From assembly GCA_964343305.1 (NCBI GenBank), contig CAYFJO010000065.1, forward strand, positions 1-35,506: a DNA stretch of 35,506 nucleotides, read 5' to 3'. A model generated the notes under the pieces. It made no database searches, was not told the DNA's origin, and saw only the letters and a program-made list of their open reading frames with translations. Made by a program: the position numbers and the translations under genes. Source of the stretch: CAYFJO01 sp964343305. GTDB lineage: Bacteria > Planctomycetota > Planctomycetia > Pirellulales > Pirellulaceae. Numbering within the stretch: position 1 is the first letter of the stretch; each line of letters starts with the position of its first letter. Shown in pieces: positions 25,701-32,143 of this stretch.

Positions 25701-26143
25701 CGATGGAAACGATCGACGGCTTGCTGGTTCTTCATCCGCTCGGTCGGCAGCACCTTGAGCGCGACCAGCCGCTTGAGGCTGGTGTGCAGTGCCTTGTAGA
25801 CAGTCCCCATGCCGCCTTGACCGAGTTTTTCCAACAACCGGTACTGCCCAACCTCGCCCACAACCGGCGGGGCAATCTCGGCGTCAAGCGATTGGCCGGC
25901 AACAAACGATGGTTCACGGCCGATGGCACGCACCAGTTCATTCGCGCGGCGACAGGCCGATTCGTCCTGGAACGGATTAATTGGCGGCGGCGAATGGAGA
26001 TCGGAGACGATGGTTTCCAGTTCGGACTTCAACGATTCAACCGTGGGATCAGCAGCCATTGACGGATCGGCTTCGAGCAATGCGAGCTGTTGTATCAGCA
26101 GTTCGTCTTGCTGGTGGGGCTTTTGGCTTGCCTTGTCACTCAT
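22754..26143 (-). CDS. Ser/Thr protein kinase with transmembrane segment, PEGA-like region and LRRs (3' frameshift)
   Basis: A 1129-residue protein with GGAG 6 nt before ATG 26143. The kinase domain starts at about residue 101: glycine loop GQGGMGTVYKA (108-118), Lys130, catalytic loop HRDIKPSN (271-278), DMG in place of DFG (295-297), APEQ (326-329). Residues 199-240 and 502-551 are two translated copies of one palindromic repeat element. A membrane helix lies at 566-588. A beta-rich PEGA-like part follows (TIVVEIDDPSIQVTVEG onward), then a jelly-roll-like region, and LRRs from about 940. The frame ends early at a TAG after HSAFASAEIY because of a 7-bp duplication. It lies 190 bp after an ECF sigma gene on the same strand, the kinase-sigma pairing typical of planctomycetes. 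Confidence 0.88.
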   Translation of the reverse strand: MSDKASQKPHQQDELLIQQLALLEADPSMAADPTVESLKSELETIVSDLHSPPPINPFQDESACRRANELVRAIGREPSFVAGQSLDAEIAPPVVGEVGQYRLLEKLGQGGMGTVYKALHTSLKRLVALKVLPTERMKNQQAVDRFHREMEAVGQLDHSNIVRATDAGEIDDMHYLVMELVDGIDLSALVRAVGPAGPFGAGLTTPPKSPTEGLPESALDGEGGRPSVDEAAKSGDLATTPARGMTLADACELIRQAAVGLAHADRRGMVHRDIKPSNLMLAHHEESGPVVKILDMGLALLDDQQAAARRELTTTGQMMGTLDYMAPEQGTDSHDVDIRADIYALGATLFKLLTGGPPFSAETYNTPLKLMMAKTTEDASSIATERADLPAELVAIVDRMLSRDPADRFATPDDVAVALTPFTEGADLAGLLQRSKSSATAPTEQSGRQTHEDYAADSHETEPTIHVKSGPCAPREEADARDELSAPLPPPPKPVLAPDLALGAGLPTPPKPPTEGLRDAAAQLESGKPSEQRSGRPAVDQVARSGDLATTASATQAQRWWTNRRNQIIAVAAGLAGIILLGVVTLFFRTKDGTIVVEIDDPSIQVTVEGEELKITKKESGEEYQIKAGERTLHVKYGELDFKTDQFTLRRGEKVVLSVRLAKGEVQVLDGKNVIGRKLAGDSTDAVASRVSPKEGSSITAADGWVDLMPLVVLPKGAGYGQWVRYGPDLVAVGDDVCRLPLPVLPHGGYALRFSFLNGSSSLRVALPINNHHAAITIGEHEITLATPVGGRDEVIHKLEVPGFGNDPQTLVIAVTLPSDGKVQITVDSEDKRVFDWTGQESAFSDSQTRWPEPFSIAVAATETPFTELSFQVLSGEAELLRGPNPLAHDRRVAKWALANGFTNVRLCVGKVVMPALSPGDPLPDEPFHVHALCPPEKLAYDDFKQLDGLTGLSWINFQRGHMMDEVLASLPELPSLNALLTYGAKVTDAGLAHLRKFPNLTRLSLGFPDYDTSTITNDGLRHVSQLKRLERLDLPRCTKITDEGLVHIAKCEQITLLNFHRTGITGTGLSQLASLKKLGSLSLDGCPVTDDGLSHITRFDGFGGLGLSSTRITDEGIRHSAFASAEIY
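22775..22795. repeat. 7-bp tandem repeat causing the kinase frameshift
   Basis: Three consecutive 7-bp units on the plus strand: AAATGCC, GAATGCC, GAATGCC. Two units restore the LRR frame and three break it. A classic slipped-strand site. Confidence 0.9.
24492..24640. repeat. Palindromic element inside the kinase gene, linker copy
   Basis: About 149 bp encoding kinase residues 502-551. It contains the hairpin GGCAAGGT-CTCCCG-ACCTTGCC (24497-24518) and a 15-bp inverted repeat with two mismatches (24527-24541 / 24591-24605). Its 24592-24639 end matches 25501-25548 at 46 of 48 positions, and its 24492-24520 end matches 25425-25453 at 26 of 29. Confidence 0.9.
25425..25548. repeat. Palindromic element inside the kinase gene, catalytic-domain copy
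   Basis: About 124 bp encoding residues 199-240, in the kinase domain between the hinge and the helix leading to the catalytic loop. It has a perfect 15-bp inverted repeat (25460-25474 / 25500-25514). It is read in the same frame as the 24492-24640 copy: GAGLTTPPKSPTEGL against GAGLPTPPKPPTEGL, and SGDLATT in both. Confidence 0.9.
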
Positions 26144-26181
26144 GTGGATCTCCAGTGCGGCTTGGCGTCGTCTTCCCTCTA

Positions 26182-26205
26182 CTATATAGATGCGCGCGTG
26201 TTACA
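26182..26205 (-). promoter_or_regulatory. Possible ECF-type promoter before the kinase gene
   Basis: Minus strand TGTAACA (26199-26205) followed by CGCGCGCA and TCTATATAG, ending about 38 bp before the kinase ATG. It resembles the TGTCACA-N6-ATACAAG motif elsewhere in the window but differs in the second box, so it may be a different sigma target. It lies between the sigma gene and the kinase. Confidence 0.4.
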
Positions 26206-26333
26206 CGAAAAAGTCCGGTCCCAACATTCGCTGGAATGCCTGAAGAAGGATTTTCTCCCCGCCGTTTGTCCCGCAATACGTCGCAGGATTTACACGATCG
26301 GCTTCTCCACCGGTCGATCCGGACGCCAATTCG

Positions 26334-26933
26334 CTAAACACCGTCCATTTCCTCGCGCAGACGGGTGAGCACGCGAAATTTCGCTTGTCGGACAGCGCCC
26401 GACGTCATTTGCAACCGTTCGGCAGCTTGCGCGGCGGAATCACCCTCGACAACGGTCCGCCAGAAGGCATGCCAAGTGTTATCCTCGAAGTCTCCGCGGA
26501 TCACCTGCATGGCGCGGTGCAGCAAAAAGCGACGGTCGTCTGATGCGGCGGTCAGCGAATCTGCTTCGTCCCAATCGGCGGCGTTTTCCAACTGCCGAGC
26601 GGCGTCGGTCCCGCCCGTCGCTTCTGGTTGCGCGCCGCGCCGCCGATAGTAAAGCCGAACCTGATTGCGCGTGATCGCCCATAGCCAAGAACGGAAACTG
26701 GAGTCCTCGTGATCTTTTTGGAAGTCATCGATCTTAGTCGCCACGGTCCGAAACACTTCTTGTACAATATCTGGTGCGTCATTTTCCTGCAAACCACTTC
26801 GCCTAGCCCAACTGTAAACTAACGGCGTGTAGATATCAGCAAATCGCTGCCAGGCTGCCGGATCACGACGCCGCACACGGCCAAGCAAGCTGGACGACGT
26901 TGAACCGGACGTGTCAATGGAAATGCCGTTCAT
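26334..26933 (-). CDS. ECF-type RNA polymerase sigma factor
   Basis: A 199-residue sigma factor from ATG 26933 (MNGISIDTSGSTSSSLLGRV). The frame is open to 27080, but only this start gives the usual length. Region 2 is LVYSWARRSGLQENDAPDIV-QEVF with the RSWLWAITRNQVRLYYRRRG core-binding and -10 segment. Region 4 is WRTVVEGDSAAQAAERLQMT followed by SGAVRQAKFRVLTRLREEM. It is the first gene of a probable sigma-kinase unit, and a good sigma70-like promoter lies upstream. No anti-sigma gene is seen; in this phylum the linked kinase is thought to take part in control of such sigma factors (general knowledge, not shown here). Confidence 0.9.
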   Translation of the reverse strand: MNGISIDTSGSTSSSLLGRVRRRDPAAWQRFADIYTPLVYSWARRSGLQENDAPDIVQEVFRTVATKIDDFQKDHEDSSFRSWLWAITRNQVRLYYRRRGAQPEATGGTDAARQLENAADWDEADSLTAASDDRRFLLHRAMQVIRGDFEDNTWHAFWRTVVEGDSAAQAAERLQMTSGAVRQAKFRVLTRLREEMDGV

Positions 26934-26996
26934 GACCTGCGAGTGCAAGTTGTATGGCGACGATGGCCAAACCGCGGGCGAACAAATCTCTCGCTT

Positions 26997-27025
26997 ACTA
27001 TACCACCCGCGCGATAGACCCGCAA
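26997..27025 (-). promoter_or_regulatory. Sigma70-like promoter for the ECF sigma gene
   Basis: Minus strand TTGCGG (27020-27025), a 17-bp spacer and TATAGT (26997-27002), 64 bp before the sigma ATG. The spacing is ideal and both boxes are close to consensus. Confidence 0.5.
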
Positions 27026-27080
27026 TTATGACCTGGAAATGGGAAATCCAATCGACATAAGATCGGCTTGGGACACGCAA

Positions 27081-29534
27081 TCACTCGATTTGGTGTGAGT
27101 CCAACTGCGCCGCGACCAAATCCAAATCCACTGAAACTGGAACATCGCAAATGAGGAAGTCACTGGCTTTGAGCGAGTTGTCTGGGTCGCTCGAGAAAAC
27201 CGCTTTGTCGTCAATCGTCTGGTAAGTACATTCGTCAGTGCCGCTGGTGAAATCAAGCTTCTGGCTTCGAGTCCCATCGACTTGCTTGATGGACACTGGA
27301 CGGATATCGCCTCCGTTGGCACGGGTGCGGTCGGCGAGATCTTCGCGCGCCTTGGCGATTGCATCAGACAGTCTTTGGTTGCCAGGCAACACGATGATGC
27401 CTTGCCCAGCCGACACATCTAGCGCACCGATCGCCGGTGAGGGAACTTGCCATTTTCCGGAGACGGCGATGTCGGTCACGGCTCCAAAATTCGCCGCGCT
27501 ATCTCCGGCGTCGTAGCGGCCGTTGGCATTGGTATCCCGATAAATCGTTGAGTTCGATCTGCGGTGGACTCCGAGATCATCGATGCCATCATCGTTCCAA
27601 TCGCCTGTGACTGGCTTGTCTCCGAACGCCCCGAATTGGTTGACAAGATCAACGGAACCACCGTCCCACTGTCCGTTTCCATTCTGGTCGCGGTAGAACA
27701 CGCCAGTCGTATTGCGAAAGACTCCGATGTCGTCCCGGCCGTCACCGTTCCAATCGCCCGCCACCGGGTCGTCGTTGTTGCCGCCGAACGGGCTGATTCG
27801 ATCGAGTCCTGGCAAGAACTTTCCGTCGCCGTTTTGATCGAGATAGAAAACACCTTTGCGAAAGATACCGATGCTATCCTTACCATCGCCGTTCCAATCG
27901 CCAATGACCGGCTTGTCGCCAATCGCTCCGAAGTAATACAGTTTGTCGCCGCCGGCAACACCGTCCCAACGTCCGTTGCCGTTGGCATCCAGGTAAAATC
28001 GATTTTCTCGATGGACACCAATTTCGTCCTTGCCGTCGCCGTTCCAGTCGCCGACGATCGGCGTGTCGCCCGCAGCACCAAGCGTGTGCGTTGCATCTTG
28101 GCCATCAAATGCGGTATCACCATTCACGTCGACCAGAAACCGGCCAGCCCGAAAGACGCCGATGCGGTCGCCTGTGGCTGGCTGGTTCGCTTGAATTTGT
28201 CCCTCGATCGAGTAAAAACCGAGACTGCCGTAGTCGCTGTATCCGTTTGTTAAAGGATCACCGTCACCTGTTCCGTCGACATGCAAATAGTAGCGTCCCG
28301 CCGTGAGATCGACCGTGATGGACGCAGCCAGATTATTGGCCGGATCGGCGGTGGCAATTAGATTGCCCGCAGAATCGTACAACTTGGCCAGGATGTCCAG
28401 GTTCGGCCCATACTCGGCCGGATTAATTTCGAGCGTCACCCGACCGGCGCCGGCGTCAAGCGCAAACACGTCGACGTCCGTATTGCGCTCGATCAATCCT
28501 TCCGCGGCAATCTGATTACCTGCCGAAACAATCAATCGCGTCGCCGACGAGTTTGAATTGCCATGATCGTCCGAGCGATAACCAAATCCGTTTTGTGCCG
28601 ATGCGATGATCGCCAGATCATCTTCTTGGTTGCTTGCGAAAAGATATTCACCGCGGCTGAATTGGGTCACTAATCCGCGACTGCCGCCGGAACCCATGAG
28701 CGGTCGCCAATTCCCGTGACCGCGGTAATAATGATCGGAACCAACGCCATCATGATTGAGGCCAAGTGTATGGCCCACTTCGTGGCTAATCGTGTCCGCC
28801 GTCACCTTTTCGGAATTGATCTTGCGTGTAAAGACAAACGCTGGTTTGTCCGTGCTGTGAGTGAACGAATTGAGGTATCCCAAACCGATTCCGCCAGGCG
28901 TATACCATGATCCATCGCCTCCAACAGCCACTCGAATTCCCCACTCGTTGTCGCCGCTGCCTGACTTCTTGAGCGCTTCGACGCCGGGATCTTCGGTCGT
29001 CACATCCACGTTGAAGGGCAGAAAATCCTCCTTCACTCGCGCCCAGATCCGTTGTATGCGGCCCAACTCTTCATCGCTGAATGCTGGGTTGCCATCGGTG
29101 CTGTACGCCGGAGTGATTCTGTCGCCAGCGCCGCCTGGAAGCGTGCCCCGCCAATTGTGACCGTCAAAGTCAAGATAGATTCGTTTCGACGCACCTGGGT
29201 TGCTGTGTAGTTCGAATGTCTGGCTCAAGGCAAAAGGATTGACGCTCGTCAATGAGGCGCCCTGCACCTCAGCGACGTCAGCAAAGCTCTCGTCAGATAA
29301 TGGAGTCCCGTGCACATGTTCGTGATTCTCATGGTGCTCTTCAGTGCTGACCAAAAAGGTCGCGTGCATGTCGGACCCACAGTCATGCAAGTCCACATCT
29401 GCCACGTCGGCCGGAATCCCAGCCCTCATTTGACGCGATTCCAACGATTCGACCCGCAACGTCCGCCCGCGCCGTTTCGTTTGATTTCCTGCTTCACGAT
29501 TTAGAACTCGTCGAAAGATGTTGCTCAGAGCCAT
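27081..29534 (-). CDS. Secreted zinc metalloprotease with pre-peptidase domain and calcium-loop repeats
   Basis: An 817-residue protein with GGGGGA before ATG 29534. Residues 20-39 carry the export signature (RRGRTLRVESLESRQMRAG). A His-rich stretch HHENHEHVHG is at 67-76. The protease domain (about 117-320) has the metzincin-like zinc site HEVGHTLGLNHD (H251, E252, H255, H261) and a likely Met-turn at M280 (PLMGSGG). Residues about 350-446 resemble the bacterial pre-peptidase C-terminal domain (DVDVFALDAGAGRVTLEINP ... GRYYLHVDGTGDGDP). Residues 456-695 are five calcium-loop repeats, and 723-781 is a module shared with the 1171-residue protein (AIAKAREDLADR ... TYQTIDDKAVF). It is divergent from an ECF sigma gene. 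Confidence 0.88.
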   Translation of the reverse strand: MALSNIFRRVLNREAGNQTKRRGRTLRVESLESRQMRAGIPADVADVDLHDCGSDMHATFLVSTEEHHENHEHVHGTPLSDESFADVAEVQGASLTSVNPFALSQTFELHSNPGASKRIYLDFDGHNWRGTLPGGAGDRITPAYSTDGNPAFSDEELGRIQRIWARVKEDFLPFNVDVTTEDPGVEALKKSGSGDNEWGIRVAVGGDGSWYTPGGIGLGYLNSFTHSTDKPAFVFTRKINSEKVTADTISHEVGHTLGLNHDGVGSDHYYRGHGNWRPLMGSGGSRGLVTQFSRGEYLFASNQEDDLAIIASAQNGFGYRSDDHGNSNSSATRLIVSAGNQIAAEGLIERNTDVDVFALDAGAGRVTLEINPAEYGPNLDILAKLYDSAGNLIATADPANNLAASITVDLTAGRYYLHVDGTGDGDPLTNGYSDYGSLGFYSIEGQIQANQPATGDRIGVFRAGRFLVDVNGDTAFDGQDATHTLGAAGDTPIVGDWNGDGKDEIGVHRENRFYLDANGNGRWDGVAGGDKLYYFGAIGDKPVIGDWNGDGKDSIGIFRKGVFYLDQNGDGKFLPGLDRISPFGGNNDDPVAGDWNGDGRDDIGVFRNTTGVFYRDQNGNGQWDGGSVDLVNQFGAFGDKPVTGDWNDDGIDDLGVHRRSNSTIYRDTNANGRYDAGDSAANFGAVTDIAVSGKWQVPSPAIGALDVSAGQGIIVLPGNQRLSDAIAKAREDLADRTRANGGDIRPVSIKQVDGTRSQKLDFTSGTDECTYQTIDDKAVFSSDPDNSLKASDFLICDVPVSVDLDLVAAQLDSHQIE

Positions 29535-29586
29535 GACCTGGTCCCCCGATGTGGAATGTGGTTTTGTCTGTCTGGTCGCTCTGAAT

Positions 29587-29607
29587 TCTTGTATCCGGGG
29601 TGTGACA
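29587..29607 (-). promoter_or_regulatory. Promoter-like motif TGTCACA-N6-ATACAAGA before the metalloprotease gene
   Basis: Minus strand TGTCACA (29601-29607), CCCCGG, ATACAAGA (29587-29594), 53 bp before the ATG. It lies in the 135-bp gap shared with the divergent ECF sigma gene. Box sequences and spacing are identical to the copy at 21925-21945. Confidence 0.6.
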
Positions 29608-29669
29608 GTCGTTTTCCCAAAAGCGGAAAAATCCTCGAAAACTCCTCAAAATCAGGGTAGAATCCTGGA

Positions 29670-30401
29670 ATGACTCGTCCCCAGGAAGATCGCGACTCGA
29701 CCGGTCGGCTAAGCCGCATTGCGACCCAGTGGACGGTGCTTCTCCAGGCACACGGCGACGAGTCATCAGTGAAGCGGACCGCCAAGGAAGCCGTTCTGCA
29801 GCGTTATGCAAGCGCCGTGTATCGTTACTTGCTAGGGGCAGTACGCAATGCCGACGTGGCAGAGGAATTGTGCCAGGAATTTGCCGTGAGCTTTTTGAAG
29901 GGCGACTTTCATCGTGTGAATCCCGATCGCGGTCGCTTTCGCAATTATCTCAAAACCGTGCTCATCAATCTGGTCAATCGGCATTTCAATCAGTTGAAGA
30001 AGGCGCCAAGTCCGATTTCGCCGGATGGCCCGGAACCGGCTGCCGAGATGGACAACGTCGACGATGGGTCGTTTGAAGATTGTCTGCGCGACGATTTGCT
30101 GACAGAAACCTGGTCAGCGCTGGCGAGAGTGAATCCAAATTATCACGCCGCATTGTTGCTGCGCGTCGAACAGCCTGATTTGGCATCGAAAGCCATGGCC
30201 GAACAACTGTCGAAGAAATTGGACAAAGCGGTGACGGGCGACTGGGTTCGAAAGACAGTGGAACGGGCTCGCGTGAAATTTGCTGAATTGTTGGCCGAGG
30301 AAGTTCGGCGTGTCTTGGAGTGTTCGTCGGACGAAGAGTTGTACAACGAATTGGACGCTTTGCAGTTGTTGCCGTACTGCCGCCACGTTTTACAGCAATA
30401 G
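29670..30401 (+). CDS. ECF-type sigma factor, divergent from the metalloprotease
   Basis: A 243-residue sigma70-family protein. Region 2 is QRYASAVYRYLLGAVRNADV, then AEELCQEFAVSFLKGDFHRV and GRFRNYLKTVLINLVNRHFN. Region 4 is less typical (NYHAALLLRVEQPDLASKAM ... WVRKTVERARVKFAELLAEE). A C-terminal extension (RVLECSSDEELYNELDALQL) makes it longer than simple ECF factors. The ATG at 29670 has no clear ribosome site, and a TAGAAT lies 6 bp before it, so a leaderless transcript is possible. Location suggests it controls the secreted protease across the shared promoter gap (inference). It ends 20 bp before the convergent gene. Confidence 0.82.
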   Translation: MTRPQEDRDSTGRLSRIATQWTVLLQAHGDESSVKRTAKEAVLQRYASAVYRYLLGAVRNADVAEELCQEFAVSFLKGDFHRVNPDRGRFRNYLKTVLINLVNRHFNQLKKAPSPISPDGPEPAAEMDNVDDGSFEDCLRDDLLTETWSALARVNPNYHAALLLRVEQPDLASKAMAEQLSKKLDKAVTGDWVRKTVERARVKFAELLAEEVRRVLECSSDEELYNELDALQLLPYCRHVLQQ

Positions 30402-30421
30402 ACGACGGTGCACGAAGCAGA

Positions 30422-31825
30422 TCAAAACGGTCGCATGACGAGCTGTACCAGCAGTTCCGCGTCAAAGAAACGGTCGTTGCCGTCCATCAACGGAAATGCC
30501 GCGCCGATGCGAACCACATTTCTGCCGGCGACCTCAAGATGCGTCCCGACCGTCACATTCAAGACGTCGATGCGATTCGCAGTGTTTTGGAAAGTAGGAG
30601 CACCACCAAACGATCGGACGACATCCGAGTTTTCCAGCGCCGTCGTGTAATGCAATTCGGCCACGGATGCGATCCCCGTCAGGATTGGCGCCGCAGAGTC
30701 GCGCAAGTGCCACTGACCGATCGAGACGTCCGCCAGCAACATGGCTTGATTCTGCAAAACACCACTGGATGTCGCGCCGGTCACGGGATTCAAAGTATCG
30801 ACGCGGTTGCCGTTCAAGTCGATATCCAACTGCAGAAAGGCTTGATAAAACAAAGTGCCATCCGTCGATGCAAACCCCACAAAAGGCAACAAATGGACGG
30901 CACTGTTTTGGATCACAACAGATCGAGCTGCCCCGGGAAGTAGCACACGCAGATCCTCTCCGGTCGGCACGCTGACTCCAACTCCCGCCGAAGCTCCAAA
31001 GTTGGGCGTTTGAACGAGCGCTCGTTTTCGCACGAGCCCCAAGTTTCCAACGCTGACGGCATCCACGATCAAGTCCGGTGCGCCGGGACCAGGTGGCGTC
31101 AGCGCCAGATTTCGGTTTCCAGTAAATGGCAGCCGCACTTCCCAAGAAGCGTCGCCATCGCCGGTCAAGCGTTCCCAGCCAATGACATATCGGTTGATGT
31201 CAATGTCCGAGCGGAAGAGCGGGGCGGCACCGGGTGGGCCGCGCTCGGTCGTGAGGGCGTTGTGAAAATGGTTGTAGTTGAAATACGTTCGCTCGCCGGG
31301 AACAACAGCGCCGTTCTCCGCCATCTTCATGTGTTCGCTCATTCCGTAAAACGGCAAACGCAACGAGACGTCATCTGCGCCGGTAAATGCGAACACGGCC
31401 AGGCTGTTATCGCCAAACATGTAAGGCAATCGCGCCAGACGCGTCTGTGTTCGTCTCGATTGTGTGCGCCGATTGGTTGGTGGCCGATTTGGAGTTCTGG
31501 GCGGACGCGGTGGACGCGCGGGCGGTGGTTGTGTTGCTTCTGGCGGCTGGATTTCGACTTGAGATGCTTCCAGAATTGGTGAAGGCACATCTGAAGCATA
31601 TTCGATTACTCGGCCTTCACTTTCCAACGGGTTCAAAAAGGGGACAGGTACCTTTGCCGGAACGGCCCGGAGGGTGCTTTGCACAAAGGTACCTGACCCC
31701 TTTTTGACTGACCCCTTTTTGACGTTTTCGAACGACTGCCCAAGTGTTTCCGCAACAACAATCGTGAAAAAGAAAGAAAATGTCGTACAGAACAACACAC
31801 GGCACTGAAAAGAAGTGGATTGCAT
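30422..31825 (-). CDS. Outer-membrane-type beta-rich protein of unknown function
   Basis: A 467-residue protein. Residues 8-30 form a signal peptide (LFCTTFSFFFTIVVAETLGQ). Residues 34-66 (VKKGSVKKGSGTFVQSTLRA and on to VPFLNP) are translated from a palindromic repeat. Residues 70-135 are rich in Pro, Arg and Thr. From about 136 onward the chain alternates in a barrel-like way (DDVSLRLPFYGMSEHMKMAE; DASWEVRLPFTGNRNLALTP; VGVSVPTGEDLRVLLPG) and ends in FFDAELLVQLVMRPF, an aromatic C-terminus fitting outer-membrane insertion. It resembles planctomycete porin-like proteins but no named family is certain. No clear ribosome site precedes ATG 31825. Confidence 0.72.
   Translation of the reverse strand: MQSTSFQCRVLFCTTFSFFFTIVVAETLGQSFENVKKGSVKKGSGTFVQSTLRAVPAKVPVPFLNPLESEGRVIEYASDVPSPILEASQVEIQPPEATQPPPARPPRPPRTPNRPPTNRRTQSRRTQTRLARLPYMFGDNSLAVFAFTGADDVSLRLPFYGMSEHMKMAENGAVVPGERTYFNYNHFHNALTTERGPPGAAPLFRSDIDINRYVIGWERLTGDGDASWEVRLPFTGNRNLALTPPGPGAPDLIVDAVSVGNLGLVRKRALVQTPNFGASAGVGVSVPTGEDLRVLLPGAARSVVIQNSAVHLLPFVGFASTDGTLFYQAFLQLDIDLNGNRVDTLNPVTGATSSGVLQNQAMLLADVSIGQWHLRDSAAPILTGIASVAELHYTTALENSDVVRSFGGAPTFQNTANRIDVLNVTVGTHLEVAGRNVVRIGAAFPLMDGNDRFFDAELLVQLVMRPF
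31634..31722. repeat. Palindromic repeat (GGGGACAGGTACCTTTG type) inside an outer membrane protein gene
   Basis: Arms 31634-31656 and 31684-31706 match at 22 of 23 positions, with a 27-nt loop. GACTGACCCCTTTTT is then repeated at 31705-31720 as a short tandem copy of the arm end. The whole stretch is translated without stops as residues 34-64 of the host protein. Confidence 0.9.
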
Positions 31826-32143
31826 GAGACTACGAATGTTTGCGGTGTTAAAGCTAGCCCGGATTATTCATGAACCGTGGTCCAAACGACGTGATGTTTT
31901 CCGTGAAAAGGAGTTGCGGCTATCTTGCCTAAAACACCGCGCAAATTCGAATCCACACTAACCCGACGCGCAAGCGAGGGGTTTTGGACGTCGCCCCTCG
32001 CTTGCGCGTCGGGTTCGTGAATAATCCGGGCTAGCATGAATTCGGAAGCGGTAACCTTAATCAAAGTATCGGTTAAACCGAACAGAAAAGGTGAGAGGAT
32101 TGCAGGGATTTTTCGAGATGGCCGCCTCGAGATCGAGTTCGGA
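31826..32143. other. Intergenic region holding a MITE-like element
   Basis: Most of this 318-bp gap between the outer membrane protein gene and the kinase-TPR stop is the nested inverted-repeat element at 31853-32035. A minus-strand frame crossing the gap has no family features. The remaining 108 bp next to the kinase stop show nothing recognisable. Confidence 0.6.
31853..32035. mobile_element. MITE-like nested inverted-repeat element (183 bp)
   Basis: Terminal inverted repeats of 24 bp (31853-31876 / 32012-32035) match at 23 positions and begin GCTAGCCCGGATTATTCATG. Inside is a second, perfect 22-bp inverted repeat (31960-31981 / 31994-32015; core CCCGACGCGCAAGCGAGGG) whose right arm overlaps the outer one by 4 bp. 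It encodes no transposase. Clear target duplications are not visible, so mobility is inferred from structure only. Confidence 0.65.

Noticed and set aside
31634..31722. Assignment of the palindrome to a REP/RAYT system
   Set aside because: The core resembles such repeats, but no tyrosine transposase gene is in the window, so the link cannot be claimed.
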